A stretch of 64,000 nt of DNA from DOZZ01 sp963792655 (GCA_963792655.1 CAWBWU010000003.1:310001-374000); one strand, 5' to 3'. Numbered from the stretch's first letter, positions 9,011 through 19,333 are shown. The notes: generated by a model from the sequence alone, not told the origin. Translations and numbers: made by a program.

Positions 9011-10570
9011 ATGAAACACTCTGTTTTACTTCCACTTTTTTTTGGAACTGCAATTCTGAATGCGCAGCAAGCGGTTCTGACTTATCACAACGACAATCAC
9101 CGCAGCGGCTGGAACACTCAGGAAGTGATTCTCAAGCCGGCGAATGTGAATTCCACGTTATTCGGCAAGTTGTTTGTCATGCCGGCAGACGGGAAGGTGG
9201 ACGCGGCGCCCCTGTACGTTCCGGGCCTCACCATCAACACCGTAAAACACAATGTGGTTTACGTCGCCACCGAAAACGATACGCTGTACGCGTACGACGC
9301 CGATACCAGCGCTGTTCCGCTCTGGCAAGTGCGGTTGCTCAATGCCGGCGAGACACCTTCTGACGCGCGCGGGTGCGGACAGGTCACTCCTGAGATCGGA
9401 ATCACTGCCACACCGGTGATCAGTCTGACGAACGGTCCGCACGGAACCATCTATGTTGTGGCGATGTCGAAGGATTCTTCCGGCCAGTATCATCACCGAA
9501 TTCATGCGCTCGATCTCACGACCGGCGCTGAACAGTTTGGCGGGCCCGTCACTGTGAGCGCGACATATCCAGGCACCGGGGCTGGAAGCGTCAACGGTGT
9601 TGTTACTTTCAACCCGGCTCAGTATAAAGAGCGGCCGGCCCTGCTGCTTACGCACGGCGTACTGGTCACATCGTGGTCTTCTCATTGCGACATCGACCCT
9701 TACACGGGATGGGTGATGACCTATGATCAGGCAACGCTGGCGCAGAAGAGTGTTCTGAACTTTACTCCGAACGGGAACGAGGGTTCAGTGTGGCAGAGCG
9801 GCGGTGGTCCGGCGGCAGATAGCGCCGGGAACATCTTTTTCCTGGCTGCCAACGGCACATTTGACACAACTCTGAACGCGCAAGGTTTTCCAGGTAAGGG
9901 TGATTACGGCAACGCGTTCCTGAACCTTTCGAACGTCAACAATAAGCTGGCCGTTCAGGACTACTTCACGATGTCGAACACGGTATCGGAGTCTGCGGCC
10001 GACCAGGATTTAGGATCGGGCGCGGCGATGCTGTTGCCCTCCTTGACCATCAACGGAGTTAGCCGGTCGCTCGCGGTGGGTGCCGGCAAAGACCGCAACG
10101 TGTACATTGTGGACCGCAACAACATGGGTAAGTTCAGCCCGACGTCAAACAATATCTTCCAGGAGATTCCAAATGCCTTGGCAGGCGGTGAATTTGGCGC
10201 ACCGGCCTATGCGAACATGGCGTTCTTCTTCGGTGCGGTGGGTGATTCCATTCGCTCATTTGTCCTTCAGAACAACCAGTTTGTTCCCGGTACTCACACG
10301 AGCCATACCTTCGCTTATCCCGGGGCGACACCGGCGGTTTCGTCGAGCGGCAGAAAGAACGCCATTCTATGGGCTGCCGAAAACAGTTCACCTGCCATAC
10401 TTCATGCCTATAATCCGGCGAACTTAGCTGTCGAATACTACAACAGCAATCAAGCAGGGACACGCGATCAGTTTGGCAATGGCAATAAGTTCATCACACC
10501 CGTGATCGCGGACGGGAAAGTCTACGTCGGCACGCAGACCGGTGTGGGCGTTTTCGGTCTTCTGCCATAG
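9011..10570 (+). CDS. Secreted PQQ-type beta-propeller protein
   Basis: A 519 aa exported protein with a signal peptide (MKHSVLLPLFFGTAILNAQ). The body has repeated blades of the pyrrolo-quinoline-quinone type, for example VVYVATENDTLYAYDAD followed by a Trp, and IYVVAMSK ending in HALDLTTGAEQF. Such proteins are abundant in Acidobacteriota, often without proven enzymatic activity. No haem motif or clear PQQ dehydrogenase active site is visible, so a structural or binding role is as likely as catalysis. The ATG at 9011 has a GGAGGGG ribosome site upstream; the longer frame from 8903 is not supported. Confidence 0.75.
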   Translation: MKHSVLLPLFFGTAILNAQQAVLTYHNDNHRSGWNTQEVILKPANVNSTLFGKLFVMPADGKVDAAPLYVPGLTINTVKHNVVYVATENDTLYAYDADTSAVPLWQVRLLNAGETPSDARGCGQVTPEIGITATPVISLTNGPHGTIYVVAMSKDSSGQYHHRIHALDLTTGAEQFGGPVTVSATYPGTGAGSVNGVVTFNPAQYKERPALLLTHGVLVTSWSSHCDIDPYTGWVMTYDQATLAQKSVLNFTPNGNEGSVWQSGGGPAADSAGNIFFLAANGTFDTTLNAQGFPGKGDYGNAFLNLSNVNNKLAVQDYFTMSNTVSESAADQDLGSGAAMLLPSLTINGVSRSLAVGAGKDRNVYIVDRNNMGKFSPTSNNIFQEIPNALAGGEFGAPAYANMAFFFGAVGDSIRSFVLQNNQFVPGTHTSHTFAYPGATPAVSSSGRKNAILWAAENSSPAILHAYNPANLAVEYYNSNQAGTRDQFGNGNKFITPVIADGKVYVGTQTGVGVFGLLP

Positions 10571-10583
10571 CCAGCCCAATGCG

Positions 10584-10865
10584 GTGTTCATAGCGCGGGC
10601 CGATCAGCAGACGCCGATCACGCATGATGAACAACTGCGTGTGCCAAGCGGCGAGGACAATGTCTTCCATTATTTTTATCTGCCGGAAGTGAAAGATACT
10701 GCCACCATGCGCAGTCTATTAACAGAGCTGCGCAAGGCCGGGATCGCGAATATTGATGTCGAGATTTCGCCCACGGGAACACGCGCAATCGTGATGCGCG
10801 GGACCGAAGCGCAGGTGACACTAGCAACCGACATGATCGCCTCTCGCCAGCGCGCCGGGCTCTGA
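10584..10865 (+). CDS. Small hypothetical protein with a secretin-N-like fold pattern
   Basis: About 93 aa from a GTG start, 13 bases after the propeller gene. The C-terminal 70 residues show a beta-alpha-beta-beta-alpha pattern (NVFHYFYLPEVKD, LLTELRKAGIANIDVEIS, RAIVMRGTEAQVTLATDMIA) like the small N1 domains of secretins, where a conserved G-x-x-x-x-V-x-x-A segment ends the domain. No signal peptide is clear. Function unknown; the similarity is to a pattern only. The start is uncertain. Confidence 0.55.
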   Translation: MFIARADQQTPITHDEQLRVPSGEDNVFHYFYLPEVKDTATMRSLLTELRKAGIANIDVEISPTGTRAIVMRGTEAQVTLATDMIASRQRAGL

Positions 10866-10919
10866 TTTTCGACGCGGCGGGAGGTGTTATCCTTACGGCC
10901 AAAGGAAGCCTCCAAAGCC

Positions 10920-11750
10920 GTGGAGATCCCTCATCCGCACCCGCTGCTCAACCCGCTTCGCGACCTTCTCTCCGGGAAAGACGAAGGCATGCCGCTCGAT
11001 ATGGCGGCCCTTGCTTTAGCCACGATCGAATTTCCCGACGCGCCGATTGACGATTCGCTCGCGCTGCTCGACCAGTACGCCCAAGCGCTCTCGAAACGGA
11101 TCGATCGCGGAGCAAACGGCCGCGATTTCGTACTGGCCGCGAACCGTTTTCTCTTCGATGAAGTCGGCCTGCGTGGGAATGCGGAGGACTATCACAACCC
11201 CGCCAACAGTTGCCTGAATCAGGTGCTGACCCGCCACTCAGGCATTCCGATTTCGTTATCGGTCATCTACATGGAAGTCGCGCGGCGTTTGAATCGCCCG
11301 GTGTGGGGCATTGGACTACCGGGCCACTTCGTCGTGCAGTACAACGACGGCCTCTACTCGGCGTACATCGACCCCTTTCATCAGGGCGCCATGTTGACCG
11401 ATCAGGATTGCTACAACCTCGCGCAGGCCGATCATCCGGAACCGGCGTTGCTCGCGCCGGTGACGAACCGCCAGATTCTGCGGCGGATGATCAACAATCT
11501 GCGGGGTATCTATTTCTCACGGCGCTCGTACGTGAAAGCCGTGCAGTTATTGAATCTGATGATCGAAGCTGCGCCTGACTCGCCCGATGAGTACAAGCAG
11601 CGCGGTCTGGTTTATATGCAGACGAAGCAGTTGCGCAACGCGGTGTACGACCTGCGGCGTTATCTTGCGCTCGCGCCGGATGCAGCCGATCGCGAGCAAT
11701 TGGAAGAGCAAATCAAGCGCATGGCGCGCTGGCTCGCCACGCTGAACTAG
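10920..11750 (+). CDS. SirB1 family (transglutaminase-like plus TPR) protein
   Basis: About 276 aa. The N-terminal part has the family's NRFLFDEVGLRGNAEDYHNPANSCLNQVL segment, then SGIPISLSVIYMEVARRL and the GIGLPGHFVV histidine region of the transglutaminase-like core. The C-terminal part has TPR-like helices (SPDEYKQRGLVYMQTKQLRNAVYDLRRYL ending the protein). Bacterial members are often annotated as SirB1 or tetratricopeptide proteins, without a firm function. GTG at 10920 gives the conserved N-terminus; an in-frame GTG at 10884 is the alternative. The tRNA-Gln gene follows. Confidence 0.8.
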   Translation: MEIPHPHPLLNPLRDLLSGKDEGMPLDMAALALATIEFPDAPIDDSLALLDQYAQALSKRIDRGANGRDFVLAANRFLFDEVGLRGNAEDYHNPANSCLNQVLTRHSGIPISLSVIYMEVARRLNRPVWGIGLPGHFVVQYNDGLYSAYIDPFHQGAMLTDQDCYNLAQADHPEPALLAPVTNRQILRRMINNLRGIYFSRRSYVKAVQLLNLMIEAAPDSPDEYKQRGLVYMQTKQLRNAVYDLRRYLALAPDAADREQLEEQIKRMARWLATLN

Positions 11751-11771
11751 CAGCACTCGTTGCGTTATAAT
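11743..11771 (+). promoter_or_regulatory. Probable promoter of tRNA-Gln
   Basis: A perfect TATAAT at 11766-11771 lies 12 bases before the tRNA. The -35 position (11743-11748, TGAACT) is weak and overlaps the end of the SirB1-type gene. Confidence 0.5.
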
Positions 11772-11783
11772 TCTTGCAGGTCT

Positions 11784-11857
11784 TGGGAGATCGTCTAATG
11801 GTAGGACTGCAGATTCTGATTCTGCCTATCGGGGTTCGAGTCCCTGTCTCCCAGCCA
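11784..11857 (+). tRNA. tRNA-Gln (anticodon CTG)
   Basis: A complete cloverleaf: acceptor TGGGAGA/TCTCCCA, D-arm with AATGGTAG, anticodon stem GCAGA/TCTGC around the loop TTCTGAT (anticodon CTG, reading CAG), T-arm with GGTTCGAGTCC, discriminator G and an encoded CCA end. Confidence 0.95.
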
Positions 11858-11961
11858 TCCTGATTCGCCCCTTTCCCTCACGCAAATCTTTGTCAACACA
11901 GCGCTAATCGTGCGGCGCGGTGTAACATCAGTACCGCGCGTATCACCTCCTACTGAAGCCG

Positions 11962-14900
11962 ATGTCCATTCGCATACTGTTTGTCTTTCTGCTGCTTCGT
12001 TCGCTGCAGGCCGCTGCTCCCGTGACAGGCGTGATCCGGTCGGGGGGCCAGCCGATTCCCGGCGTTTCGGTGACAGCAACCATGGGCACGGAGAAAGTTG
12101 CAACGAGCACCGACGAGGCGGGCCGCTACGCCCTGAACGGCCTTGCGGCGGGCACGTGGCAGATCGACGTCGCGCTCTTTGGTTTCGCTAAACAGCAGAA
12201 GCCGGTGGTCGTGGCGGATCAGCCGGTGCAAGCGGACTGGACGCTCGAAATTCAGACTCGGCCCGAGCGCGGGTTTGGGCGTCGCGACGACGGTGCACCC
12301 GCTGAGTTTCAAACACGCAATAATCCGGGCGGGCCAGGCCCACGCGGCGCCGCGGCTCCGGGCCAACGTGGCGCTCCGGCGTCTGCTCAACAATCGCGTT
12401 TCCAAAATCTCGCGCTGACCCAAACCGCCGAGCTGCAAGCAGAACCGGCCGTCGGCGGCAACCCGGCGCCCGGTGAACCGAACGCGGGCGATGCGAACCA
12501 GTCGTTTCTGGTCAGCGGAACCATCAGTCGTGACGCGGCGACACCGCAGCAGGATTTCGGGCCCGGCCTGGGCTTCGGATTCGATCAGCAGAACCAGGGC
12601 TTTGGACAAGAAGGCGGGCAAGCCGGACTCGGTGGTCCGGGTGGCTTCGGCGCGGGAGGCGGAGGCCGTGGTGGTCCCGGCGGCGGCGGTGGATTCGGTG
12701 GTGGTCGCGGCGGACCGGGCGGCGGCGGTGGCTTCGGGGCGCGTGGCGGGCAAGGCAGACGTCCCGGTGGACCAGGAGTTCCGAACTTCGGCAACCGTGC
12801 GGGCCGTCGCGGAGCACAGGGCATCCATGGTCAGGCTTTCTACTCGATTGGAAATTCCGCGCTCAACGCCAAACCGTACTCGCTCACCGGGCAGAACGTC
12901 GCGGAGCCCAGTTACGGGTCCAACCGCTTCGGCTTGAACGTCGGCGGCCCGCTCGTGTTTCCGAAGTTCGTGAAGAGTCCGAACACGTTCTTCTTCCTGA
13001 ACTACACGGGCACGCGGCAACGGTCTCCTTACAGCGCGGTGACCACCGTGCCGACTGCGCTCGAACGCGGTGGCGATTTCTCGCAGTCTCTTTCACAGCT
13101 CTCCGGCGTCTCGATGCCTGTTACGGTGTACGATCCGACAACCAACGCTCCCTTCGCTGGCAACGTCATTCCTCAGACCCGCTTGAACAATGTGTCGCTG
13201 GGATTGTTGAGCTATGTTCCGCTGCCGAATCAGCCCGGGCTGGTCAACAACTATCGGATCGAATCGGCCAACCCCAGTAACTCGGACAATCTGAATCTGC
13301 GGGTCAACCAGACCCTCACCAAGAAGGATCGCCTCGACGGCAGCTTCGGCTTCCAACGCCGTGACGGGTTCGCTCAGCAGGTCTTCGGCTTTCGCGATAC
13401 TTCGAGCGGATCGGGCGTGAACGCCAGCATCGGGTGGTCGCACACGCTTCCGCGGCAGGTCATCAACAACCTGCGCATTACCTATAGCCGGAACCGCACC
13501 AACACGCTTCCCTTCTTCGCTTATGGCACGGATGTTGCGGCGCTGCTCGGCATTGAAGGTACTTCGCAGGACCCGATCAACTTCGGACCGCCGAACCTCT
13601 CGTTCACAAACTATGGCGCACTGTCGGATGGCACGGCGGCGCTGATCCGCAATCAAACCGTGTCTGTGACGGAAGGAGTCAGCATGGTGCGCGGCGCGCA
13701 CACGTTCAACATCGGTGGCGAGTTCCGCCGCCGGCAACTGAACAATCGCACGGACGCGGATGCGCGCGGCAGCTTCAGCTTCAGCGGTCTGGAGACCAGT
13801 GGGTTCACTGCCAACGGCCAGCCGCTTCCAGGTACTGGATATGACTTCGCCGATTACCTGTTGGGCCTGGCGCAATCGGGGTCGGTGCGTTTCGGCGATA
13901 CCAGCACTTACTTCCGGCAATCGCAAGAGAACGCGTTCGTCACCGACAATTGGCGCTTCCGGCCGGACCTCACGTTCACTCTCGGTTTGCGTTATGAACA
14001 CTTTCAGCCGCTCACCGAGAAGTACAACCACATCGCGAATTTGGATATCTCGCCAGACTTCAAGAATGCCGTTGCCGTTACGCCCGGGCAGACGGGTCCG
14101 TATCACGGGAAGTTCGACGATGGGCTGGTTCAAAACCGCTGGGGCTATTTGTCGCCTAGGTTAGCGCTTGCCTGGAGACCAAAGGGTAAACGCAACACCA
14201 TCGTGCGCGCGGGCTACTCGATCTTCTATAACGGCTCCATCTTCGATCAGTTCGCAAGCCGTCTGGCAGCACAGCCCCCATTTGCTGAGACGGCAAGTCT
14301 CGTCGGCAGCGTCACGCAGCCGCTCTATATCCAGAACGGGTTTCTGAATGCCGTGAACGGCAGCCTGACGAACTCGTATGCAGTAGACCCGAACTACAAA
14401 GTCGGCTACGCCCAGACTTGGACAGTGTCGGTACAGCAAACGATCAAGCAACAGTATGTGGTGGAACTCAGCTACCTCGGAACAAAGGGCACTGATCTGG
14501 ATACCCAGCGTATTCCGAATCGCTCAGCGCAAGGCTCGTACCGGTCATCGGCGAATACCGCGATCTACACGTACGACTCATCTGAGGGCAACTCGATCTA
14601 TCACGCACTTCAGGTGCGCGCCACGCGCCGCTTCGTGAAGGGTCTTTCGGCCAATCTGAATTACAAGTTCTCCAAGTCGATCGATGACGCATCCACTCTG
14701 GGCGGCGGCGCGATCGTCGTTGCTCAGAATGATTTGAATCTGAGCGCAGAGCGCGGCCTTTCGAGCTTCGATCAGCGGCATGTGTTCAGCGCGGAATTTG
14801 TCGCCGAGTCACCGTTCAGCGAAAACGGAATGGCCAAGAGCGGGCCGCGTGTGCAGAAGTATTTCGGCGGGTGGACACTTTCCGGTCGCACCAATGCCGC

Positions 14901-15310
14901 ATCCGGCACTCCGCTGACCGCGCGTGCGCTGGGTAATCTCAGCAACGCGGGCGGCACTGGCGCAGTGGGCAGCTTGCGCGCAAATGCGACGGGCCTGCCA
15001 CTCTACACCGGTGATGGCTTCTTCAATCCGCTGGCGTTTACTGTTCCGGCGCCAGGGGCAATTCGGGAACGCGGGACGCAACACGATCATTACGCCGTCT
15101 GTGTTCACGATGAACCTGTCGCTGAGCCGCGCGTTTCAGATCGGCAAAGAAACACGCAGGCGGCTGGAGTTTCGAATGGATACGACGAACTTGCTGAACA
15201 ACGTGAACATCACCAGCTTTGGAACCACTGTGAACTCTTCGAGCTATGGCCAGCCTTTGGCAGTCACTGGAATGCGCACGGTAAGCGCGACGCTGCGGTT
15301 GAGATTCTAA
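11962..15310 (+). CDS. TonB-receptor-like outer-membrane protein (Oar type) with a glycine-rich insert; one apparent frameshift
   Basis: About 1115 aa after repair. Order: signal peptide (ends LQAAAP); carboxypeptidase regulatory-like beta domain (about 23-95); Pro/Gln/Arg-rich segment; strongly glycine-rich stretch (about residues 205-275, bases 12600-12775); then the Acidobacteriota-type receptor barrel (from about 290, with GNSALNAKPYSLTGQ, FNIGGEFRRRQ, YLSPRLALAWRPKG and a C-terminal RLRF). I do not recognise a standard plug domain. The frame breaks in GGGG at about 15055-15058: one G too many moves the true C-terminus (TNLLNNVNITSF, ending ATLRLRF) to the next frame, and the unrepaired frame runs into the VWFA gene. 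Probable role: uptake or binding of large nutrients at the outer membrane. Confidence 0.85.
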
Positions 15311-15312
15311 TC

Positions 15313-17418
15313 ATGCGTACTCTTCTGTTTCTCACGATTGCGGCGGGCACGCTGTTCGCGCAGGACGATCAGCCCACCTTCAAAAGTTCCAGCACGTTGG
15401 TGGTGGTCGACGTCACGATCAAGGACAAAGCCGGCAAGGAAGTGACCGGGCTCAAGAAGGAAGACTTCGTCATCACCGAAGATGGCAAGCCGCAGCCGAT
15501 CTCAGTCTTCGAGTTCCAGCGGCTGGCGAACGGTGATGTGGCGCCCGCACCCGCAACGCTGCAACCGCCATCGGTGAATGCACCTGCTCCCGCACCTAAG
15601 CCGCAAAGGCAGAACATTATCACGACTGCTGCGCCTGGCAAGTTGGTCTATCGTGACCGCCGTCTGTTGACGTTGTTCTTCGACTTCTCGTCGCTTTCGG
15701 TGACGGATCAGTCACTCGCGCAAAAAGCGGCACAGCAATTCATCCGGGAAAAGATGCTGCCGGGCGATCTGGTATCAATTCTGAGTTTCGGCACGTCGCT
15801 CAAAGTAAACCAGGACTTCACGGACGACAAAGACAAGCTGCTGCAAGTGATCAACAGCTTCCGTATCGGCGAAGCGAGCGAACTTGCTGCTGCGGGCGGC
15901 AACGGCGACACCTCATCGGGAGCAGATACCGGCGCTGCGTTCGAAGCCGATCAGACGGAGTTCAACATCTTCAACACCGACCTGAAGCTTGCGGCCCTTG
16001 AATCCGCAGCAAAGATGCTGGGCGCGCTGCCCGAGAAGAAGGCTCTGGTTTATTTCTCGGACGGCGTGAGCAAGACAGGAGTTGAGAATCAATCGCAGCT
16101 TCGCTCCACCATCAACGCTGCCGTTCGCGCCAACGTTTCGTTCTATCCCATCGATGTGCGCGGACTCGATGCCACGCCTCCCGGTGGTGACGCGAGCCAG
16201 GCCGCTGGCCGTGGGAACTCGATCTACACCGGCGCGGCGCAGCAAGGCGTTCGCGACCAATTCAACAATCAGCAGGAGACGCTGGTCTCGCTTGCATCCG
16301 ACACCGGCGGCAAAGCGTTTCTCGACAGCAACGATCTCGCGCTTGGCATCAGCGAGGCGCGCGACGACGTGCATAGCTACTACATCCTGGGTTACTACAG
16401 CTCGAATGGAACGCTTGACGGCAAACTACGGCGCGTGAATGTGAAGCTCGCGGGCAAGCAGTACGCGGGTCTGAAGCTGGACTACCGGTCCGGCTACTTC
16501 GGCGCGAAGGATTTCCGGCGCTTCAACTCCGGCGACAAAGACGCTCAGTTGCAGGAAGCGCTGATGCTTGGCGACCCGATCACCGATCTGCCCCTTGCGA
16601 TTGAAACCGATTACTTCCGGCTGAACAAGAACAAGTACTTCATTCCAGTGTCGATCAAGATCCCCGGATCCGCCATCGCTCTCGCGATGAAGAACGGCGC
16701 CGGGCAGACCGGGTTCGATGTCATCGGTCAGATGCGCGATTCGAAAGGCCATGTCGCCGCGAGCGTGGAAGATCAGGTGAAGGTGAAGCTCGACGCATCG
16801 AAGACGAGCCAGGCGCAGAGCCGTTCATTTCAATACGACACCGGCTTCACGCTGCCTCCCGGACCTTACCAGTTCAAAGTTCTGGTGCGTGAAAATCAGA
16901 CCGGCAAGATGGGCACCTTCGAAGCGAAGGTGATTGTTCCTGATCTTGATAACGCGAAGGACAAACTGCGCCTGAGCTCCGTAGTCTGGTCCAATCAGCT
17001 GGCCCCTGTCTCTGAAGCTGTCGGGGTTGCCGATAAGAGCAAGAAAGCCGGCGCGGGCAACCCGTTGATCGCCGACGGACAGAAGCTTGCGCCGAGCATC
17101 ACTCGCGTGTTCAAGAAAGACCAGAACCTGTACGTGTATCTCGAGGTTTATGATCCTGCCACCAACGAAACGTCAGGCACTCCGGCAGTCAGCTCAGAAC
17201 TCACGTTCTACCGGGCGAGCGACCGGGTGAAAGCGTTCGAATCGCAGCCGGTGCGGTTATCGCAGACCATCGCCGATCGGCCTACTGCATTGCCTGTACG
17301 CTTTCAGGTGCCGCTCGCGAAGCTAACGCCGGGCCGTTATATCTGCCAGGTCAACGTGTTCGATCAGCAGGCGCGCAAGTTCTCGTTCCCGCGCACCGAG
17401 TTGGTTCTGCTGCCTTAG
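15313..17418 (+). CDS. Acidobacterial VWFA-related secreted protein
   Basis: A 701 aa protein starting two bases after the receptor stop. Signal peptide (ends TLFAQDD); a beta domain with the family's VVDVTIKDKAGKEVTGLKKEDF and EDGKPQPISVFEF strands; then the von Willebrand A-like domain from about residue 110, where the metal-site position reads FFDFSSLS rather than canonical DxSxS. Later YFSDGVSKTG and a domain ending in the YYILGYYS strand; the C-terminal half is beta-rich. It matches the acidobacterial VWFA-related family (TIGR03436-like). Presumably a surface or periplasmic adhesion or assembly factor; the tight coupling suggests it works with the receptor. Its stop shares four bases with the convergent aguA stop. 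Confidence 0.85.
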   Translation: MRTLLFLTIAAGTLFAQDDQPTFKSSSTLVVVDVTIKDKAGKEVTGLKKEDFVITEDGKPQPISVFEFQRLANGDVAPAPATLQPPSVNAPAPAPKPQRQNIITTAAPGKLVYRDRRLLTLFFDFSSLSVTDQSLAQKAAQQFIREKMLPGDLVSILSFGTSLKVNQDFTDDKDKLLQVINSFRIGEASELAAAGGNGDTSSGADTGAAFEADQTEFNIFNTDLKLAALESAAKMLGALPEKKALVYFSDGVSKTGVENQSQLRSTINAAVRANVSFYPIDVRGLDATPPGGDASQAAGRGNSIYTGAAQQGVRDQFNNQQETLVSLASDTGGKAFLDSNDLALGISEARDDVHSYYILGYYSSNGTLDGKLRRVNVKLAGKQYAGLKLDYRSGYFGAKDFRRFNSGDKDAQLQEALMLGDPITDLPLAIETDYFRLNKNKYFIPVSIKIPGSAIALAMKNGAGQTGFDVIGQMRDSKGHVAASVEDQVKVKLDASKTSQAQSRSFQYDTGFTLPPGPYQFKVLVRENQTGKMGTFEAKVIVPDLDNAKDKLRLSSVVWSNQLAPVSEAVGVADKSKKAGAGNPLIADGQKLAPSITRVFKKDQNLYVYLEVYDPATNETSGTPAVSSELTFYRASDRVKAFESQPVRLSQTIADRPTALPVRFQVPLAKLTPGRYICQVNVFDQQARKFSFPRTELVLLP

Positions 17419-18431
17419 GCGGGCTGCTGCTGCGTCATGCAGTGCAGCGTGCCAAGACCCCAGACCAGTTCCCGGCAGTAGATGCCGACCACGCGGCGCG
17501 TTGGGAAAAGCTCCGCGATGGAGTTCAACGCAACGCGATCATTGGCATCATTGAACGTTGGCACCAGCACCATTTCATTGGCGATGTAGAAGTTCAGATA
17601 GCTCGCAGGCAGGCGAACCCGATTGAAGATCACGGGGCGCGGCATCGGAATCGTGACGACGCGAAATGGCTCCGCTTTGAGCAATTCCAGGTTTTCTTTT
17701 AACGATTGGTAGTTCGCATCGTCCGGATCGTTCTCCGCTGCGATGGCAATCGTCCCGGCATCTGTGAACCTTGCGAGATCGTCTACGTGCCCGTGCGTAT
17801 CATCTCCGGCGATGCCGTTGCGCAGCCACAGAACTCTCTCGACGCCGAGATAGTCCTTTAACTCGCCCTCGATCTGTTCGCGCGAAAGATTTGGATTGCG
17901 CGCTTGCACCGGACTGAGCAAGCATTCCTCGGTGGTCATCAACACACCGCTGCCGTTCACATCGATGCTGCCGCCTTCGAGCACAGTGTGGCGGGTCCAC
18001 ATCTGAAACCCGAGTTTCGGCGCGAGCTTCGCCGGCACTGCGTTGTCCAATTGCCAATCGCTGTACTTGGCCCAGGCATTGAATTTCCAGTTCGTCATCG
18101 CCACCCGGCCGTTGGCATCTTTCACAAAAATGGGGCCGGAGTCGCGCGTCCACACGCGGTTTGTTGGAACGACGAAGTACTCCACCGCGGTCTTATCCGC
18201 ATCTACCTGGCGAAGGAGCCGCGCCGCGCGATCCGCCTGTTCTTCTGTATTGACCAGAATTCGAACGCGTTCCACTTGCGCGAGGTTGCGCACGATATCG
18301 GCATAAACCCACGGGATCGGATGAAAGCGGCCGGGCCAATCCTCGCGATTGTGGGGCCACGCGATCCAGGTCGCCTCGTGGCGCTCCCACTCCGCGGGCA
18401 TGCGGAAGCCCGCTTCACGTGGTGTCTGCAT
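17415..18431 (-). CDS. aguA: Agmatine deiminase
   Basis: Converts agmatine to N-carbamoylputrescine and ammonia in the arginine-decarboxylase route to putrescine. The 338 aa protein has the family motifs in order: MPAEWERHEATWIAWPH at the N-terminus, WTRDSGPIF (substrate Asp), LEGGSIDVNG, GDDTHGHVDDLARF (catalytic His and Asp) and the C-terminal GLGTLHCMTQQ with the nucleophile Cys331. aguB lies just upstream on the same strand, nine bases apart, so the two form an operon. Complete and normal. Confidence 0.95.
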   Translation of the reverse strand: MQTPREAGFRMPAEWERHEATWIAWPHNREDWPGRFHPIPWVYADIVRNLAQVERVRILVNTEEQADRAARLLRQVDADKTAVEYFVVPTNRVWTRDSGPIFVKDANGRVAMTNWKFNAWAKYSDWQLDNAVPAKLAPKLGFQMWTRHTVLEGGSIDVNGSGVLMTTEECLLSPVQARNPNLSREQIEGELKDYLGVERVLWLRNGIAGDDTHGHVDDLARFTDAGTIAIAAENDPDDANYQSLKENLELLKAEPFRVVTIPMPRPVIFNRVRLPASYLNFYIANEMVLVPTFNDANDRVALNSIAELFPTRRVVGIYCRELVWGLGTLHCMTQQQPA

Positions 18432-18439
18432 GTCGGAAG

Positions 18440-19321
18440 TTAGACCAGCATCCTGTTCGTAATCGGCGCGTAAGCATCGATGCGCCGGTCACGCAGAAAG
18501 GGCCAGTTACGGCGCGTCTCGTCAATTTTCTGCGGGTCGCATTCCACAACCAGGATTTCTTCACGGTCATGCGACGCTTCGGCCAGCACGCGCCCGAACG
18601 GATCGCTCACAAAGCTCCCGCCCCAGAACTCAATGCCATGGTCCGCGGGCCCTTCGAAGCCCACGCGATTTACAGCCGCCACGAAGATGCCGTTGGCTAT
18701 GGCGTGTGAGCGCTGAATCGTACGCCAGGCATCATGCTGCGCAACGCCGAACTCCGCCTTCTCTGCAGGGTGCCAGCCGATTGCCGTGGGATAGAACAAA
18801 ATGTTCGCGCCGCCCAACGTAGCTAAGCGTGCGGCTTCGGGATACCACTGGTCCCAACACACCAGCGTTGAAATGCGCCCAAACTTCGTGTCGAAGTTAC
18901 GAAAGCCAAGGTCGCCTGGGGTGAAGTAAAACTTCTCAAAGTAGAGCGGATCGTCCGGGATGTGCATCTTGCGGTAGAGCCCCATCAGCTCACCATCCGC
19001 ATCGATCATTGCCGCCGTGTTGTGATAAAGCCCGTGTGCGCGCTTCTCAAACAAAGACGCGACCAGCACGATGCCTTTCTCTTTCGCAATGCGGCCCAGG
19101 GCTTCGGTCGACGGTCCCGGTATGGGCTCGGCGAGATCGAACAGGCGCGCATCTTCTTCGCGGCAAAAATACTGCGACCGGAACAACTCCTGCAGACAAA
19201 TGATCTGCGCGCCGCGGTCTGCCGCTTCCCGCACCCGCGCGATCGCTTTCTCTAAATTTTGGTCCGGGTCGGGCGAGCAGGACATCTGCACCAGACCTAC
19301 GCGAAACTTTGAATTATGCAC
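18440..19321 (-). CDS. aguB: N-carbamoylputrescine amidase
   Basis: Nitrilase-superfamily amidohydrolase converting N-carbamoylputrescine to putrescine, CO2 and ammonia. The triad is visible: Glu45 (CLQELF), Lys in KMHIPDDP and Cys in LVCWDQWYPEA. The GTG at 19321 is taken as start because RVGLVQMSC is the usual N-terminus and a GGAAG ribosome site precedes it; the open frame reaches 19630, but that part runs through the divergent HAD gene. 293 aa. It is transcribed first, then aguA, giving the two last steps of putrescine synthesis from agmatine; arginine decarboxylase is not in the window. Confidence 0.94.
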   Translation of the reverse strand: MHNSKFRVGLVQMSCSPDPDQNLEKAIARVREAADRGAQIICLQELFRSQYFCREEDARLFDLAEPIPGPSTEALGRIAKEKGIVLVASLFEKRAHGLYHNTAAMIDADGELMGLYRKMHIPDDPLYFEKFYFTPGDLGFRNFDTKFGRISTLVCWDQWYPEAARLATLGGANILFYPTAIGWHPAEKAEFGVAQHDAWRTIQRSHAIANGIFVAAVNRVGFEGPADHGIEFWGGSFVSDPFGRVLAEASHDREEILVVECDPQKIDETRRNWPFLRDRRIDAYAPITNRMLV

Positions 19322-19333
19322 TCTTCCGATTGT

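Noticed and set aside
11950..13020. A 356-codon minus-strand frame opposite the receptor gene
   Set aside because: Arg/Ala/Ser-rich composition and perfect antisense position to a conserved coding region; a shadow.
11962..17418. One 1818-codon open reading frame
   Set aside because: It joins the TonB-like receptor and the VWFA protein only because of an extra G at about 15056; the true receptor C-terminus and stop (15310) are in the next frame and a new signal peptide starts at 15313.
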